A stretch of DNA of 15,199 nucleotides from an uncultured Persicitalea sp. GTDB lineage: Bacteria; Bacteroidota; Bacteroidia; Cytophagales; Spirosomataceae. The notes under the pieces are model-generated. The model was not told the origin of the DNA, did no database searches, and saw nothing but the letters and a program-made list of their open reading frames with translations. Where the stretch lies: NCBI GenBank assembly GCA_950075905.1, contig CATMVR010000033.1, positions 1-15,199 of the forward strand, given 5' to 3'. Below, piece by piece: positions 14,617 to 15,199 of the stretch. A program made the position numbers and the translations under genes. Position 1 is the stretch's first letter. Each line of letters opens with the position of its first letter.

Positions 14617-15199
14617 ATGAAACCAAAATCCACTATTTCCCGCCGCAGCGCCATTCAGTCGGTACTGGGTGTGGCGGGGGCGGGCAGTATGCTGCTCCCC
14701 AAAACCTCCTACGCCGCTGCGGCCCCTCCGACCCCTTTTCGCGACTACGGACAGGTCAAAATCACCAAACTGGAAACCTTCCTGGTAAAGCCCCGCTGGA
14801 TATTCCTGAAAATCCACACCGATGCGGGTGGTATCTACGGCCTGGGTGAACCCCTGCTGGAAGGCCGCGCTCTTACCATTAAAACCGCAATCGAGGAAGT
14901 GGAGCCCTACCTCATCGGCAAAGACCCCCGGCAGGTGGTACACCACTGGCAGGCCATCTACCGCCATGCCTTTTACCGCGGCGGCCCCATTCTCACCAGT
15001 GCACTCAGCGGCATTGACCACGCGCTGTGGGATATCAAAGGGAAATTATTGGGCGTCCCCGTGTACGAACTTCTCGGCGGCCCCACCCGCGACCGCGTGC
15101 GCATCTACGGTCGGGCTGCCAACGCCGAGCAGATGAAGCAACGGAAGGCCGAAGGCTATACCGTCATCAAAACTGGCGTGGCTAAGGCCAACCCCGCCA
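14617..15199 (+). CDS. Tat-exported D-galactonate dehydratase-like enolase-superfamily protein, N-terminal part
   Basis: The gene runs off the right edge and only 194 codons are visible. It starts with a twin-arginine signal (MKPKSTISRRSAIQSVLGVAGAGSM, Arg9-Arg10, cleavage probably after SYA). The capping domain is strongly reminiscent of D-galactonate dehydratase (DgoD): KITKLETFLVKPRW, IYGLGEPLLEGRA, LIGKDPRQVVHHWQ, FYRGGPILTSALSGIDHALWDIKGK, VPVYELLGG. Lys185 in VIKTG sits where DgoD has its KLNG segment, unlike the Arg seen in enzymes 1 and 2. DgoD removes water from D-galactonate to give 2-keto-3-deoxygalactonate. Metal ligands and catalytic His lie beyond the window, so activity and exact substrate cannot be checked. 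It follows enzyme 2 by 173 nt and is probably in the same operon, though the repeats between them could uncouple expression. Confidence 0.87.
   Translation, partial: MKPKSTISRRSAIQSVLGVAGAGSMLLPKTSYAAAAPPTPFRDYGQVKITKLETFLVKPRWIFLKIHTDAGGIYGLGEPLLEGRALTIKTAIEEVEPYLIGKDPRQVVHHWQAIYRHAFYRGGPILTSALSGIDHALWDIKGKLLGVPVYELLGGPTRDRVRIYGRAANAEQMKQRKAEGYTVIKTGVAKANPA

Overview
The window looks like a chromosomal segment from a Bacteroidota bacterium, most likely a Cytophagales/Spirosomaceae-type genome. The reasons are a SusC/SusD outer-membrane pair, genes without Shine-Dalgarno sequences, a clear TTTG-N19-TAnnTTTG promoter of the Bacteroidota type, the style of the LacI-family regulator, and Tat-exported sugar-acid enzymes. 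GC content is moderate (roughly 50-55% in genes), with an AT-rich control region in the middle. All supported genes lie on the + strand.

Left part (1-5007): the 3' end of a MutS-family ATPase gene, a small secreted protein of unknown function, a secreted glycoside hydrolase of family GH31, and an MFS transporter of the EntS/MFS_3 type.

Control region (5008-5790): about 780 nt without a convincing gene. It holds a Bacteroidota promoter with a near-perfect CG-centred palindrome between its -33 and -7 elements, exactly where a LacI-type repressor would block it. A second, weaker copy of the palindrome lies 256 bp downstream. The rest would be a leader of about 580 nt with two notable stem-loops.

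Right part (5791-15199, continuing past the edge): a probable sugar-acid or oligosaccharide utilisation operon: susC-like, susD-like, Tat-exported enolase-superfamily dehydratase 1 (ManD/RspA-like), lacI-type regulator, Tat-exported enolase-superfamily enzyme 2, and Tat-exported enzyme 3 (DgoD-like, cut by the window end). The model I infer is that SusC/SusD brings an oligosaccharide or sugar acid into the periplasm, the three exported enzymes act on sugar acids there, and the LacI protein senses a product and controls the susC promoter.

The most unusual signal is in the gaps between the operon genes. From susD onward, each gap carries an inverted repeat with one arm downstream of the stop codon and the other arm at or close to the next start codon. 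The sequence family differs between gaps: an ATTCTATCATTC family in the susD-enzyme 1 and enzyme 1-lacI gaps (28-nt perfect arms in the latter), a CCTCGCG family in the lacI-enzyme 2 gap, and a TTTAACC family plus a double REP-like hairpin in the enzyme 2-enzyme 3 gap. The palindromic hexamer GGTACC is also strongly over-represented across the window.
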